Assembly: GCF_009930815.1 (NCBI RefSeq)
Contig: NZ_CP022222.1
Coordinates: forward strand, 8,350,501-8,414,500
Length of the DNA stretch: 64,000 nt
Origin: Bradyrhizobium sp. CCBAU 051011
Lineage (GTDB): Bacteria > Pseudomonadota > Alphaproteobacteria > Rhizobiales > Xanthobacteraceae
Reading direction: 5' to 3'
In this document: positions 54,783-64,000 of the stretch, in pieces
Layout of the letters: every line of letters begins with the position of its first letter
How positions within the stretch are numbered: position 1 is the first letter of the stretch
Made by a program: the position numbers and the translations under genes
The notes under the pieces: model-generated
What the model was told of the DNA's origin: nothing
Databases searched by the model: none
Seen by the model: only the letters and a program-made list of their open reading frames with translations

Positions 54783-55525
54783 TTCAGCTTTGCCAAGAAG
54801 GAGTTGATCGCGTCAGCACCTTGTTTTGGCTGCTGGCACATCCACCAATGACCTGCCCCTTCTAAAATCGCGACCTTTGCGCCGGCGCGCTCGGCACAAC
54901 GGCGCGCGAGCGTCTGCCCGCCGCAGTAATGGTCTTCTGTCGCGATCAGCGCTAGGCCAGGTTTGGCGGCTGCCCGTGGCAAGCCAGTCCCGAGATCGCG
55001 CATGATCGGTTGCGCGGCCGATCTGTACAGCGCCAGGATTGCCCTGCCCATCTCGCCGTTCGCACCAGCAGCGACCTTCCGCGCGATCGCCGCGGTCATG
55101 CCCAAGCTCTCGTACCGCCGGGCTAGCGCTTCGGCCGGCATGCTTGCCATTTGCGCAACCGCTTGCTCTCCGACCTGTGGCGTCTGCCAAGCCTGCGCCA
55201 AGTCGTGCCAGACGTAATCGGGGTGGAACGCGCCCAGAATATCGACCGCCCAGGATCGTATTAGACCCGGATAGTCCATCGCAATGCGCATGACATGTCC
55301 CCCACCCCAGTCATGCCCCACGAGATCAATCGGTTGCGCCAAGTTCCCGAGTTCGCCAACAAGCCAGTTGCGATAAGCATCAACAGAACAGTCAAAGCCG
55401 GGTGGGAGAGCTGACCCAAATCCGGGCGGAGAGAGACGAATAATCTTTTGGTCGCTCAGATGCGGGACCAGATCGTCCCAGATCGCCTCGGTTTCAGGAT
55501 TTCCGTGAACAAGAACGATGGCCAT
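54779..55525 (-). CDS. alpha/beta-hydrolase with HDWGG motif
   Basis: 248 residues. AIVLVHGNPETEAIWDDLVP (oxyanion HGNP), IDLVGHDWGGGHVMRIAMDY (Asp as nucleophile, as in haloalkane dehalogenases and epoxide hydrolases), and GAGHWWMCQ with the catalytic His. Somewhat shorter than typical dehalogenases (about 290). A possible link to the halogenase in this window is speculative. ATG at 55525. Confidence 0.85.
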   Translation of the reverse strand: MAIVLVHGNPETEAIWDDLVPHLSDQKIIRLSPPGFGSALPPGFDCSVDAYRNWLVGELGNLAQPIDLVGHDWGGGHVMRIAMDYPGLIRSWAVDILGAFHPDYVWHDLAQAWQTPQVGEQAVAQMASMPAEALARRYESLGMTAAIARKVAAGANGEMGRAILALYRSAAQPIMRDLGTGLPRAAAKPGLALIATEDHYCGGQTLARRCAERAGAKVAILEGAGHWWMCQQPKQGADAINSFLAKLN

Positions 55526-55937
55526 CGCGAGTTTCCCTCAAAGCAACTCTGTCGCACAACCCCTCGATAGCACTGCCACAAAGAATGTTGCGCCACTGGT
55601 GACAGCGATGCGTCGCGCACATTGGCTTCCCCAACCGTCGCCTCTAAAAGTCCATCGCCCAATAGTGGCGTGCGTGACAACAACGCCAAAGTTCGTCGCT
55701 TGGCAACTGCGAGAATTGGCGGTGCAAGAAAGCTTTGTCGGCTGTTGGCGCATCGCGACATATTGCGCTAGCGGCACGAACTTGGTCGCTATCGGAGCAA
55801 AGCGGACGTGTCACAGTGACACGACGCCGCGGGGGTTTATAGGTACACGGCCTCAGCCCCACCGTGAAGCTCATGTCCCTTGGATCATCATAAATCTGGA
55901 CACGGTCTTCCAAAGGTTTCCTGCGAAGAGGACTAGA
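55526..55937. other. no gene recognised
   Basis: About 410 bases before the S10 fragment. Overlapping frames on both strands without domain or ribosome site. Confidence 0.35.
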
Positions 55938-56271
55938 AGTTATGAACTGCTCAACGGCGCGGTCGGCGAGCCTGGGATTTCAACGGCAGCCCCCGCAATC
56001 GCTTTTGGAGCTGCGCCAGATCCTTGCGACGGACGCGAAGATGCGCGTACTGGTCGGGCATGGCCTGTTCGATCTTGCCATGCCCTATTTCGGCTCGAAG
56101 ATGGTGCTCGATCAGTTGGCCGCCTACGCCTCAGCGCCGCGGATCAGACTCGTGTTTTTTCCAGGCGGTCACATGTTCCATTCACGCAACCCCTCGCGCC
56201 AGGCTTTTCGCACAGAGGTCGAAACGATGATCAGGTACGGGCGTGTGCTCATCGAGCCGGCCGCGAACTAA
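55938..56271 (+). pseudogene. S10 carboxypeptidase, C-terminal fragment
   Basis: SYELLNGAVG, then after a frameshift PPQSLLELRQILATDAKMRV, LVGHGLFDLAMPYFGSKMVL and LVFFPGGHMFHSRNPSRQAF. This parallels the last 110 residues of the S10 gene at 52887-54428, with substitutions. The catalytic Ser part is missing. Confidence 0.8.
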
Positions 56272-56303
56272 GTCGGAAGTTTGTCCGCGAATCAGGAAAG
56301 ACG

Positions 56304-56640
56304 ATGAGCAGACGTGCGCGCCGGCACCCGTCATTCGAGGCCAAGGTAGCGTTAGCCCTGATTTGAGGCGGGATGGAGCTGACCCAGCTGATTCAGCATT
56401 TCGACGTGCATGCGAAGCAGATCACGCAATGGAAGCAGGATGTGGGCCTAGGTAGTTGGTGCTGATCCCGGCAACAGAACGAGCGCATGCGCGATCGATG
56501 TAGAGACGCTGCACGCCACAATCGGGGAGCTGAGACTGGAGAACGATTTTTCAGAAGGCGCCCTTAGCAAAGCCCGGCTGCTGAGCGCAAAGCGAGGGGC
56601 GGCTATGGGTACTACTGCTCAAAGGCAAAAGCTACCCTGA
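56304..56640 (+). pseudogene. IS3-family OrfA remnant
   Basis: MSRRARRHPSFEAKVALALI (stop) GGMELTQLIQHFDVHAKQIT QWKQ, then VETLHATIGELRLENDF. This matches the HTH and leucine-zipper parts of IS3-type OrfA with stops and a frameshift. Confidence 0.6.
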
Positions 56641-57602
56641 GCTGGCGGGTCTCGCGCCAAAGCGCCAGTACCGTGTGCGGACGGTCGTGCGGCCTCAATG
56701 CCAACGTGATTATTGGTACGTGCCCGCTGTTGCGCTGACAGTCAGTGTTGACGCCAAAACCTGATGGTACCACTATCGAAACCAACGATAATAGCTTGCT
56801 GCAAACGTTCGGCGTGGCAGGTCTCTATCTATCGCGTGTATCGCCGCTGGGGCGAAAGACCCTATCGTACTGGCCAGAAGTGTGTCGGGCGGTGGACGCA
56901 CTCAGCTTCGGGTCGAGATCGCCGGCTCTACGCTAGAAGGTCACCACTTATTTCCATTGTGGCCTGTTCGCGACCGCCTGGCTACGCGTCCGGCGGCGGC
57001 CCATTCGCGAGCCGGCTAATGAGACCTCGGCGAGCAAACGCGCTGATGTCGATTGGCCCGCCGTGCACTTGTCGCTTTAACGACCCCACTCCTCGACATC
57101 ACTTAATCCAAGTCGCTCAGATCATAGGCATGTTCTAGGAGGAAGCGGCCGGCATCTTCGATGAGATTGGCGGCGGCGCCATGTCTCCCAGCTCAGAGCA
57201 GTCACGGATGCGGGTCAACTGGGATGCCGGCACCACATTCGGCGCTCTCACCACTGTGCTGTTGTACGGTCTTAGATCCGGATCTGCTCAGCTCTTTATT
57301 GATTTACCGCAAGGTGCCCTCCGCAAGACATCCATATTAATTGCCGTGGAATGTGGAGCGGAAGTGGCCACGTTACAGACCATAGGCCTCCGGCCTTCAG
57401 ACATACGGTCTATCAGCCGATGGAGTTCGATCAATATCGCCGAGCTTGACGTCGATGCTCCTGCTTCCGGCCGTGGACTATAAGAAAGCGATGGCATGGC
57501 TTGACCACCGAACGCACTTTGCCGGCGAGAGCTGCGCTTGCCCCTACCGGGCGCCGACCCCCAGCAGCGTAGTTCGCGGACTGGCCTAGCGAACCGACCC
57601 TG
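56641..57602. other. probable IS debris, no gene recognised
   Basis: About 960 bases. The first 300 may be decayed OrfB of the IS3 remnant (IYRVYRRWGERPYRTGQK). Frames at 57181-57483 and 57288-57872 overlap in opposite directions and have no domain. Confidence 0.35.
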
Positions 57603-57869
57603 ATGCCCCTGCAATTCCATCGCGCCGTCGAAGACATGGAGATATGGAGCGCAAGCAGCGACAAATATTCGTTCGTGATCAGCTTCCAGCGCCCCACCGG
57701 TCCTGGCTTTCGCGGAAGGTTGGGCTACGTCGCATCGTGGCGTCCGCTTCACCGGGGCCGGGGCGCGATCAGGGTTCTCGGCTTGCCCCTCCAAAGTTTC
57801 GCCGAGGCCGAGGCCGCCTGCAACACCATGCTGAATTATCTGAAGGACGACACTGATTCCAGTCGCTAG
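57603..57869 (+). CDS. conserved hypothetical protein (88 aa)
   Basis: Starts MPLQFHRAVEDMEIWSASSD and has KYSFVISFQRPTGPGFRGRL, GYVASWRPLHRGRGAIRVLG and a helical end (FAEAEAACNTMLNYLKDD). I recall small proteins of this kind in several Bradyrhizobium genomes, without function. No damage seen. Confidence 0.6.
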   Translation: MPLQFHRAVEDMEIWSASSDKYSFVISFQRPTGPGFRGRLGYVASWRPLHRGRGAIRVLGLPLQSFAEAEAACNTMLNYLKDDTDSSR

Positions 57870-58232
57870 CAAATTTGAAGCCTCGCTGAAATGACGCGAT
57901 CGCTCCGCCTGCCGCCCAGGATATCCGCACGATCAACTCGCAGCGCTCAAACCAGCCGTCTGAGGGTGCATCCCCGACAAAGAGGACAAAACAGTCGTCT
58001 GCACTTTGCGAATCCGCCAATACGTGCATGCTTAAGAAGGCCGCATGCAGGCGCTGACGGAGCTCGCTCGCGCCCTCGAGCCGTCTAGGGACGGGCGAGG
58101 ATCCCATCGAAGGATCAACGGACCTTTTCTCTCTGACAAGGGAGCCACGTAAGCGGCAAGGAAACCCCGTCTGGCGGAGTGGGTAAGCGATCGGCTATCG
58201 GCTGCTGAGTTTGTGAGCCGATGTGAGCTTCT

Positions 58233-58616
58233 ATGTCTGCGCCTAGTTCTGGAACTAGAACCTTCCATATGATCGAAGCGGTCGCCGACCGTCTTGAGGG
58301 AACGCCGCGGCAGCTTCGCCGACGCTGGTCGGACGAGTTCAAAGCGCAAGTTGTGACAGAGGCGCTGGAGCCTGGCGCGAGCGTCTCGGCGATCGCCCGC
58401 CGGATCGGCATTCACCCGTCGCAGCTGTTCGCCTGGCGCCGTGATGCTCGGGCCGAGCGGCATTATCGCTCGCGGCACTCGAGTTGCGAGGGTGTGGTGG
58501 CGTCTGTGGCAGGCACAGTGATTGAGATTGCCATTGGCGAGGTGGTCGTGCGTGCCGGCGTGGACGTCGACGAGGCGCACTTGCAGCGGGTGATCCGGGC
58601 GGTGCGTTCGGCATGA
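58233..58616 (+). CDS. IS66 TnpA, copy C
   Basis: 127 residues, identical to copies A and B. Confidence 0.88.
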   Translation: MSAPSSGTRTFHMIEAVADRLEGTPRQLRRRWSDEFKAQVVTEALEPGASVSAIARRIGIHPSQLFAWRRDARAERHYRSRHSSCEGVVASVAGTVIEIAIGEVVVRAGVDVDEAHLQRVIRAVRSA

Positions 58617-58957
58617 TTCCCTCGGGTGTGAAGGTGTTCCTCGCCAGCCATCCAGTCGACTTCCGCAAGGGTATCGATGGCCTTGTTGCGCTTGTGCGCG
58701 ATGCGGGCTCAGATCCGTTCGACGGTGCGCTTTATGTCTTCCGGGCCAAAAGAGCCGACAGAATAAAGATCGTATGGTGGGATGGGTCCGGCGTGTGCCT
58801 CTATTTAAAGCGTCTTGAAAAGGCGAAGTTCTGCTGGCCGCGGATCGGGCATCATCGGGTGCAGCTCAACCCGGCGCAGTTGATGGCACTGGTGGATGGG
58901 ATGGACTGGAAGCGGGTCCGGACCGTGGCGGTCAAGCCGCCGGAGATTGTTGGGTAA
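58613..58957 (+). CDS. IS66 TnpB, copy C
   Basis: 114 residues, identical to copies A and B; starts in a four-base overlap with tnpA. Confidence 0.9.
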   Translation: MIPSGVKVFLASHPVDFRKGIDGLVALVRDAGSDPFDGALYVFRAKRADRIKIVWWDGSGVCLYLKRLEKAKFCWPRIGHHRVQLNPAQLMALVDGMDWKRVRTVAVKPPEIVG

Positions 58958-59031
58958 AAGCGCTGCGGCGAAGTGAATCAGTGAGCTGAAAGGGCAAGAG
59001 AAACGGGGCAAAATGTGCTCTGGTCGGGCCA

Positions 59032-60624
59032 ATGACGCCGCCCGATCTCAACCTCCCGAATGACGTAGAGATGTTGAAAGCCATGGTGCTTGCCATGGCC
59101 GAGAAGGCGGCCCGCGCCGATGCTCTGGAGAGCGAAGTCGCCGATCTCAGGGCGCGCAACGCCGATGCCGATGCGCGCATCGAGCGGCTGACGCAGATCC
59201 TGAAGGCCTTCGACCGCGCCCGGTTCGGCCGACGATCGGAAAAGCTCGGCTCTGTGAACGGCGACGATGAACAGCGGGCCTTTGTCTTCGAGGAGATCGA
59301 GACCGGCATCGCCGCGATCAAGGCCCAGGTCAGCAAGGGCCGTGAGCAAGCGGAAGGCAAGCGTGCACCGCGCCGGCGCAAGGGCTTTGCACCCCATCTG
59401 GAACGGATCGAAACCGTCATTGAGCCGGAAGAGCTGGCTAAGCATGCCGGCAAGCAGAAGGTGCTGATCGGCGAGGACGTGTCGGAGCGCCTGGATGTGG
59501 TGCCAGCGAAGTTCCGTGTGATCGTCACGCGCCGTCCCAAGTATGCCTTCAAGAACGCGGACGGCGTAATCCAGGCGCCGGCCCCGGCCCATATCATTGA
59601 AGGAGGCATTCCGACGGAAGCGCTTCTGGCCCAGATCGCCGTCTCCAAATATGCCGATGGCCAGCCGCTCTACCGGCAGGAGGCCATCTACGCCCGCGAC
59701 AAGGTCGGGCTCGACCGCCAGCTGATGGCGCAATGGATGGGCAAGCTCGGCTTCGAGCTGGAGATCGTAGCCGACTACATCTTCAGCGAGGTCAAGAAGG
59801 CCGAACGGGTCTTTGCCGACGAAACCACCTTGCCGACACTCGCTCCGGGCTCCGGATCGGCGAAGACGGCCTACTTATGGGCCTATGCCAGAGATGACCG
59901 AACCTTTGGCCGCAGCGGTCCCCCGATGGTGGCTTATCGCTTCGAAGACAGCCGCTCCGGCGAATGCGCGGTCCGGCATCTCAATGGTTATCGCGGCATC
60001 CTGCAGGTGGATGGCTATGCCGCCTATAACAAGTTGGCGCGACCCGATCGCGGCAATGATGGCATCACCTTGGCTGGCTGCTGGTCACACAGCAGACGCA
60101 AGTTCTACGAGCTGCATGTTGCAGGAAGCTCGAGAGTGGCAACGACGACGGTCGAGCGGATGGCAAAGCTCTGGCAGGTCGAGAAGACCGTGCGCGGTCA
60201 AAGCCCCGACGCACGCGTTGCCGCGCGCCAGCAAGCCTCCGCAGCGGTCGTCGCAGATCTCTTCGACCTCTGGCAGCAGAGCTTGCGGCGGATCTCCGGC
60301 AAATCAAAACTGGCCGAGGCGATCCGCTATGCCGTCTCGCGCCGTGCCATCTTCGAGCGCTTCCTGACCGATGGTCGCATCGAGCTCGACTCCAACATCG
60401 TCGAACGCGCCATCAGGCCACAAACAATTACGAGAAAGAATAGCCTCTTCGCTGGCAGCGACGGCGGCGGGCGAACCTGGGCGACCATCGCAACGCTGCT
60501 GCAGACAGCGAAGATGAACAACGTCGATCCGTTCGCCTGGCTCACCCTCACGCTTCAGCGTATCGCCAACGGCTGGCCGAGCAGCGAAATCGACGCGCTT
60601 ATGCCATGGAACCACGCCGCCTGA
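59032..60624 (+). CDS. IS66 transposase TnpC, copy C
   Basis: 530 residues, identical to copies A and B; intact. Confidence 0.92.
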   Translation: MTPPDLNLPNDVEMLKAMVLAMAEKAARADALESEVADLRARNADADARIERLTQILKAFDRARFGRRSEKLGSVNGDDEQRAFVFEEIETGIAAIKAQVSKGREQAEGKRAPRRRKGFAPHLERIETVIEPEELAKHAGKQKVLIGEDVSERLDVVPAKFRVIVTRRPKYAFKNADGVIQAPAPAHIIEGGIPTEALLAQIAVSKYADGQPLYRQEAIYARDKVGLDRQLMAQWMGKLGFELEIVADYIFSEVKKAERVFADETTLPTLAPGSGSAKTAYLWAYARDDRTFGRSGPPMVAYRFEDSRSGECAVRHLNGYRGILQVDGYAAYNKLARPDRGNDGITLAGCWSHSRRKFYELHVAGSSRVATTTVERMAKLWQVEKTVRGQSPDARVAARQQASAAVVADLFDLWQQSLRRISGKSKLAEAIRYAVSRRAIFERFLTDGRIELDSNIVERAIRPQTITRKNSLFAGSDGGGRTWATIATLLQTAKMNNVDPFAWLTLTLQRIANGWPSSEIDALMPWNHAA

Positions 60625-61339
60625 CGGCCTCAGCTTGCCGCTTACGGAGCCACCGACTGAGTAGGCCGTTCACCGCCATCGGCTGACCGACTAGGATCAT
60701 GTCAATCACTTCATGTCGGACCATCCGAGCGTCGTCAGCCGGTAGCAGGTGGCGTATTGCAACGCGCAGCTCTCGCGAATGTGCAATAATTGATGTGCTG
60801 AAGTTTGATGCACATAACAGAAACGCCTTGCTCGAGATCATTTTCTGCAGGCGGCATCGTGCCAACGCTGCATGGTCGAGGATCAACTGAGCCATCACCT
60901 CGTGAGGACCGCCTGCGCTCCAGCCGGCAGCTCCGGCCACGCGGTTACCAATAGCGTTGGCATCGTCTTCCTGACATGCTGTCTTGCGCGCCACGAGTCC
61001 CTCCCCGATCCTGGTTGCGAGAGGCTCCGGATGGCGCCAGAAACCAGGGCAGCTGCTGGCATTCGATCCCGAGGCGAGCTCGAGAATTGGAGAGAGCGCC
61101 GCAAGTGCGTCGACGCTGCGAAACGGCTGAACTGTCACAGGTTGAGGGTGAGGACCATATCCGCCGATCGAAGATCCATGCTGGAACCTACAGCAACGAT
61201 CCGCTTGCGATCCATCCAGCGTGCAGCGAAAGACGGTAGCATCATCCTTGCCGACAGCTCCGTGAGTGAACTCGGCGACCAAACCAAGGAGGATGCCGAT
61301 AAGAACCCTCGCGAAGGCCAGTCCTATGGACGGCCTCAA

Positions 61340-61864
61340 TTAAAACGAGGAAGGGCCTCACGGCGCGGTAGGCAATCGGCCGCTAATCTTGCTGCACAAC
61401 CACATCCGCGCCACCAGCCGGCCAACGTGATCAGGGCAAATTCTAGCTTCAGGTAGTCCCAAAATTCGGTCTCGCCGCACCACGCCCCGAGAGCCAAACT
61501 GCTGCTGGATCCAGTGGCAGGTCAACCGGAGCCATCACTGTTCACGAATGAAACAGTGCTGCCCTTCAAGCGGCAACTAGGCTAAGACGACCTCGATGAT
61601 CTTCAACCTGTGTTGCTAGAGCAAGCGGCCAAGCTCGCGCGTGACACACGATCCAACCAGAGTCTTCAAATACACCTTGATCAGATGGCGAGCTTCACAT
61701 TGTCCCTTGGAGACAAACGCTTAGCGGCATCATCCTACTTCTTTATCGTGATCAAGCGCTACCAAATATGATAGGTACGACCTGTTGGTGGTTGTGATAC
61801 TTTCCTGATGGTTCATGATCGAAGCTGAGTAGCATTGCAATCCTTTCAGGCCAGGAGATGTCGA
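61340..61864. other. no gene recognised
   Basis: About 520 bases upstream of the phasin-like gene. No convincing coding region; promoter elements not clear. Confidence 0.35.
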
Positions 61865-62266
61865 ATGCCCGCGATAACAACCGGAGACGAGAAACGCGAA
61901 CGACAGACACGCCCAGAGCCCGCACTGGCGCCAGCATCAGCCTCTGATAAAGGTGGCGCCGCGCATGGCACTGGAGAATCGGCAGAAGCCGCATCGCGCA
62001 TTTCACTTATGTTTCCGGTCTGGCAAACATCGATCGAATCGACAGCAAATCTGTTCGCAGCGGCACTAAACGATGGACTCAAACTGATTGCTTCCTCTCT
62101 GCACGTTCAGGCCACTTATCTCAAAAATGTTGCCGACTCCAAAACTCCCTCTGACCTACTGAGGTGCCACCTGGATCTTGCGGAGCAATCCTGGTCGAAA
62201 TCGTTCAGTCAAGGCTCGAAGATGTTGGATCATTTTAGAACGCACCCATCATCTGCGGTAAGGTAA
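61865..62266 (+). CDS. phasin-like protein
   Basis: 133 residues from the ATG at 61865 (AGGAG upstream). After a hydrophilic N-terminus the rest is amphipathic helix: TSIESTANLFAAALNDGLKL, SLHVQATYLKNVADSKTPSD and LDLAEQSWSKSFSQGSKMLD, the pattern of phasin-2-type proteins that coat polyhydroxyalkanoate granules. Bradyrhizobium has several such genes. No PHA enzyme is adjacent. Intact. Confidence 0.65.
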   Translation: MPAITTGDEKRERQTRPEPALAPASASDKGGAAHGTGESAEAASRISLMFPVWQTSIESTANLFAAALNDGLKLIASSLHVQATYLKNVADSKTPSDLLRCHLDLAEQSWSKSFSQGSKMLDHFRTHPSSAVR

Positions 62267-62386
62267 GCTATCGCCAAGATCGAATAGGGACCGCGCTCTA
62301 TTCCCTGCGGGGCGGTACATGCGGCTGGCGATCGTATAGAGCGCCTTCAATGGCTCCAACCGGACCCGTCCGCTACCGCCTATGGT

Positions 62387-63356
62387 TGATCTTCCCCCGA
62401 AAAAATGGACAGGGTTAAGCTGCTTTTAGCTCCATCTCGATCGGGCTGATAAAGCCGATGGCGGAGTGACGACGAGTCCGATTGTAGAAGCCCTCGATAT
62501 AGGCAAAGATATCCCGTGTGGCTTCTGCCCGTGTTGCATAGTGCCTGTGGTGGACGAGCTCCGTCTTGAGCGTGTGAAAGAAGCTCTCCATCGGAGCATT
62601 GTCATAGCAGTCGCCCTTGCGGCTCATTGACGCCCTGAGGCCGGCGGATTGCATCAGCTTGCGGTAATCCGCCGAGGCATATTGAACGCCGCGATCGGAA
62701 TGGTGGATCAGGCCGGCACTTGACCGCTGCGCCGAGATCGCCATCCGCAAAGCCGCCAAGGGCAGGTCGGCGCGCAAATGATCCGCCATCGCCCAGCCGA
62801 CAATCCTGCGGCTGTACAGATCCATGACGGCGGCCAGATAGAGCCAACCCGGATCGGTCTCGATGTAGGTGATATCGGCCAGCCAGATCTGGTTCCGAGC
62901 AGTGGCGATGAAGTTGCGGTCGAGCAGATTCGGGGCGATCGGCAGGTCGTGGCGGCTGTCGGTGGTCCGCACCCGGCGTGGCCGCGCCATGATGGCCCTG
63001 ATGCCGTGACGCCGCATCAACCGCTCGATGCGACCACGGCTCGCCCCGCGGCCCTGAGCCTTCAACTCGACATGGATACGCGGGCTGCCATAACGCCCGC
63101 GGGTGTCGCGGTGGACCCGCCTGATGTCGTCGACGAGGTCACGATTGGCAGCAGATCGTCGGCTCTCCGGGCGCGAGCGCCAGGCATAATAGCCGGCCGG
63201 CGAGACGCCGAGCACGTCGCACAGGAGCGTCACCGGATAGTCGGCGCGGCGATCTTCGATGAAGCGGAATCTCATGTCCGTGTTCCAGCAAAGATCGCGA
63301 TCGACTTTTTTAAAATGTCGCGCTCCATGCGCAGCCGCTCGTTCTCTCGCTGCAAA
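62387..63356 (-). mobile_element. IS3-family element, copy 2, truncated by IS66-type element D
   Basis: Matches copy 1 (47206-48470) from its left end up to position 48175 of that copy, then stops where GTAACCGGCATGAGG begins at 63357. The orfB is complete; orfA keeps only its last codons. Confidence 0.85.
62415..63275 (-). CDS. IS3 transposase OrfB, copy 2
   Basis: 286 residues, identical to copy 1 OrfB. Without orfA upstream the OrfAB fusion cannot be made, so this copy is probably silent. Confidence 0.88.
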   Translation of the reverse strand: MRFRFIEDRRADYPVTLLCDVLGVSPAGYYAWRSRPESRRSAANRDLVDDIRRVHRDTRGRYGSPRIHVELKAQGRGASRGRIERLMRRHGIRAIMARPRRVRTTDSRHDLPIAPNLLDRNFIATARNQIWLADITYIETDPGWLYLAAVMDLYSRRIVGWAMADHLRADLPLAALRMAISAQRSSAGLIHHSDRGVQYASADYRKLMQSAGLRASMSRKGDCYDNAPMESFFHTLKTELVHHRHYATRAEATRDIFAYIEGFYNRTRRHSAIGFISPIEMELKAA

Positions 63357-63441
63357 GTAACCGGCATGAGGGCCTCACCTCGCAGTGACGAAGCTTGTCT
63401 GCGATACAGGCTGGCAAGAGCTGATCGGTGGAGGTGGCGCG

Positions 63442-63903
63442 ATGGCAAATGCCATGCTTGATGCCAGGCAGGAAGGTGACTCTTATCGCCGCGTTGAGGT
63501 GATCACTGGGGAGCGCCGGCGGCGACGGTGGACGAGCGAGGAGAAGGCCCGGATCGCGGCAGAGAGCTTTGAGGAGGGGGCGAACATCTCCGAGGTGGCG
63601 CGGCGCAATGGCGTTTCTCGCGGACTGCTCACGGTGTGGCGCCGCCAGGTAGCGGCGGCGCTGGCCGGCAAAGCCCAGAACTTCGTGCCTATCCAAATTG
63701 GCGCCGAGAGCGATGGCGGGAGGGTTGGCAAGTCCGAGTGTATTTCGCCGGTACAGACGAAGCCCGTGGAGATTGCCACGCCGCCGGCCAAGGTCTGTGG
63801 AGTGGTCGAGATCGAGGTGAACGGGGCGCGCATCCGGGTCGAGCCGGGGGTGGAACTGGCGACGCTTTCGGTGGTGCTATCGGCGCTTCGAGGGATCCGG
63901 TGA
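63442..63903 (+). CDS. IS66 TnpA, element D
   Basis: 153 residues from the ATG at 63442 (GGAGG upstream); longer starts possible. RRRWTSEEKARIAAESFEEG, ANISEVARRNGVSRGLLTVW (helix-turn-helix) and VVEIEVNGARIRVEPGVELA. Different from the TnpA of copies A-C. Confidence 0.85.
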   Translation: MANAMLDARQEGDSYRRVEVITGERRRRRWTSEEKARIAAESFEEGANISEVARRNGVSRGLLTVWRRQVAAALAGKAQNFVPIQIGAESDGGRVGKSECISPVQTKPVEIATPPAKVCGVVEIEVNGARIRVEPGVELATLSVVLSALRGIR

Positions 63904-64000
63904 TTGCTCTACGGTCAGACCTCAAGGTGGTGCTGGCGGCCCAGCCGGTCGACTTTCGTAAGTCGGTGCATACGCTGTCGGCGCTGGTGAGCGAAGCACT
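63900..64000 (+). CDS. IS66 TnpB, element D (partial)
   Basis: GTG start overlapping the tnpA stop; LRSDLKVVLAAQPVDFRKSV and HTLSALVSEA are the start of TnpB. Cut by the window end. Confidence 0.8.
   Translation, partial: MIALRSDLKVVLAAQPVDFRKSVHTLSALVSEA

Larger units (their letters stand above)
58149..60645 (+). mobile_element. IS66-type element, copy C (2497 bp)
   Basis: Same termini as A and B, flanked by the perfect 8-bp repeat GGAGCCAC (58141-58148 and 60646-60653). Confidence 0.92.
58115..61339 (-). pseudogene. hypothetical gene interrupted near its end by IS66-type copy C
   Basis: A minus-strand frame of about 230 codons (start ATG 61339; IRHLLPADDARMVRHEVIDM, LVGQPMAVNGLLSRWL) runs into copy C at 60645. 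Removing the element and one 8-bp repeat lets it continue with PCQREKVR and stop at 58115-58117, so only the last eight codons were displaced. The protein has no family I recognise, and whether it is a real gene is uncertain. Confidence 0.35.
63357..64000 (+). mobile_element. IS66-family element D, left part (runs off window)
   Basis: Begins GTAACCGGCATGAGG at 63357 inside the IS3 copy and carries tnpA and the start of tnpB. The GTAA end is typical of IS66. The right end is outside the window. Confidence 0.75.

Noticed and set aside
61780..61860. tts-box-like sequence (GATCGAAGCTGAG) upstream of the phasin-like gene
   Set aside because: Only part of the TCGAAAGCT core fits and no further conserved positions of the box are present.

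Overview
The window looks like accessory (symbiosis/nif-island type) DNA of an alphaproteobacterium of the Bradyrhizobium group. The basis is a Bradyrhizobium-like NifH, the fixBCX/nifW/nifV/nifQ set, an Irr-like Fur regulator, RpoN/NifA promoter architecture and a very high load of insertion sequences and pseudogenes. The assignment rests on recalled family resemblance, not on a database search.

Layout. (1) About 1-17.8 kb is a decayed prophage or integrative element: broken terminase genes with a membrane alpha/beta-hydrolase between them, a TacAT-type toxin-antitoxin pair, a portal fragment, a tape-measure pseudogene fused to a second terminase fragment, an MBL-hydrolase plus four-helix membrane protein pair, a DUF2513 gene, a DUF3102 operon and an excisionase-integrase module. 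The integrase is split by an IS5-type element with clean 6-bp target duplications, and next to it lies a tRNA-Glu-like remnant that probably marks the attachment site. (2) 17.8-22.8 kb holds a dctA fragment and a tandem duplication of modABC (both modA copies broken, one modB and modC intact) followed by a DUF2478 gene. (3) 23.2-24.4 kb carries an AhpC/AhpD-like peroxide defence pair behind a sigma-54 promoter. (4) 24.6-27.5 kb, minus strand, is a four-gene ubiquitin-like conjugation operon (Ubl with C-terminal Gly-Gly, E2-like, JAB peptidase, E1-like) whose E1 gene has a frameshift in an A-run. (5) 27.7-30.3 kb has SRAP and yoeB remnants and an SDR oxidoreductase. (6) 30.3-38.5 kb, minus strand, is the nitrogen-fixation block nifH-nifQ-irr-like-nifV-nifW-fixA(broken)-fixB-fixC-fixX. 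Sigma-54 promoters precede nifH, nifV and fixA; NifA sites precede nifH (two) and nifV, with a one-mismatch site before fixA. (7) 38.9-64 kb is dominated by IS elements: three 2497-bp IS66-type copies that look identical, each with its own 8-bp target duplication, one nested in a different IS66 element that itself sits in an IS3 remnant; two copies of an IS3-type element; and a fourth IS66-type element running off the window end. Between them lie a flavin-dependent halogenase, an acyltransferase cut by an IS, a serine carboxypeptidase with a second C-terminal fragment, an HDWGG-type alpha/beta-hydrolase and a phasin-like protein.

Functionally, the intact core is nitrogenase support: NifH, homocitrate (NifV), molybdenum delivery (NifQ, ModBC), electron supply (FixBCX) and peroxide protection (AhpC/D). 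The broken fixA and modA genes suggest either a decaying duplicate of a working nif island or reliance on copies elsewhere in the genome.
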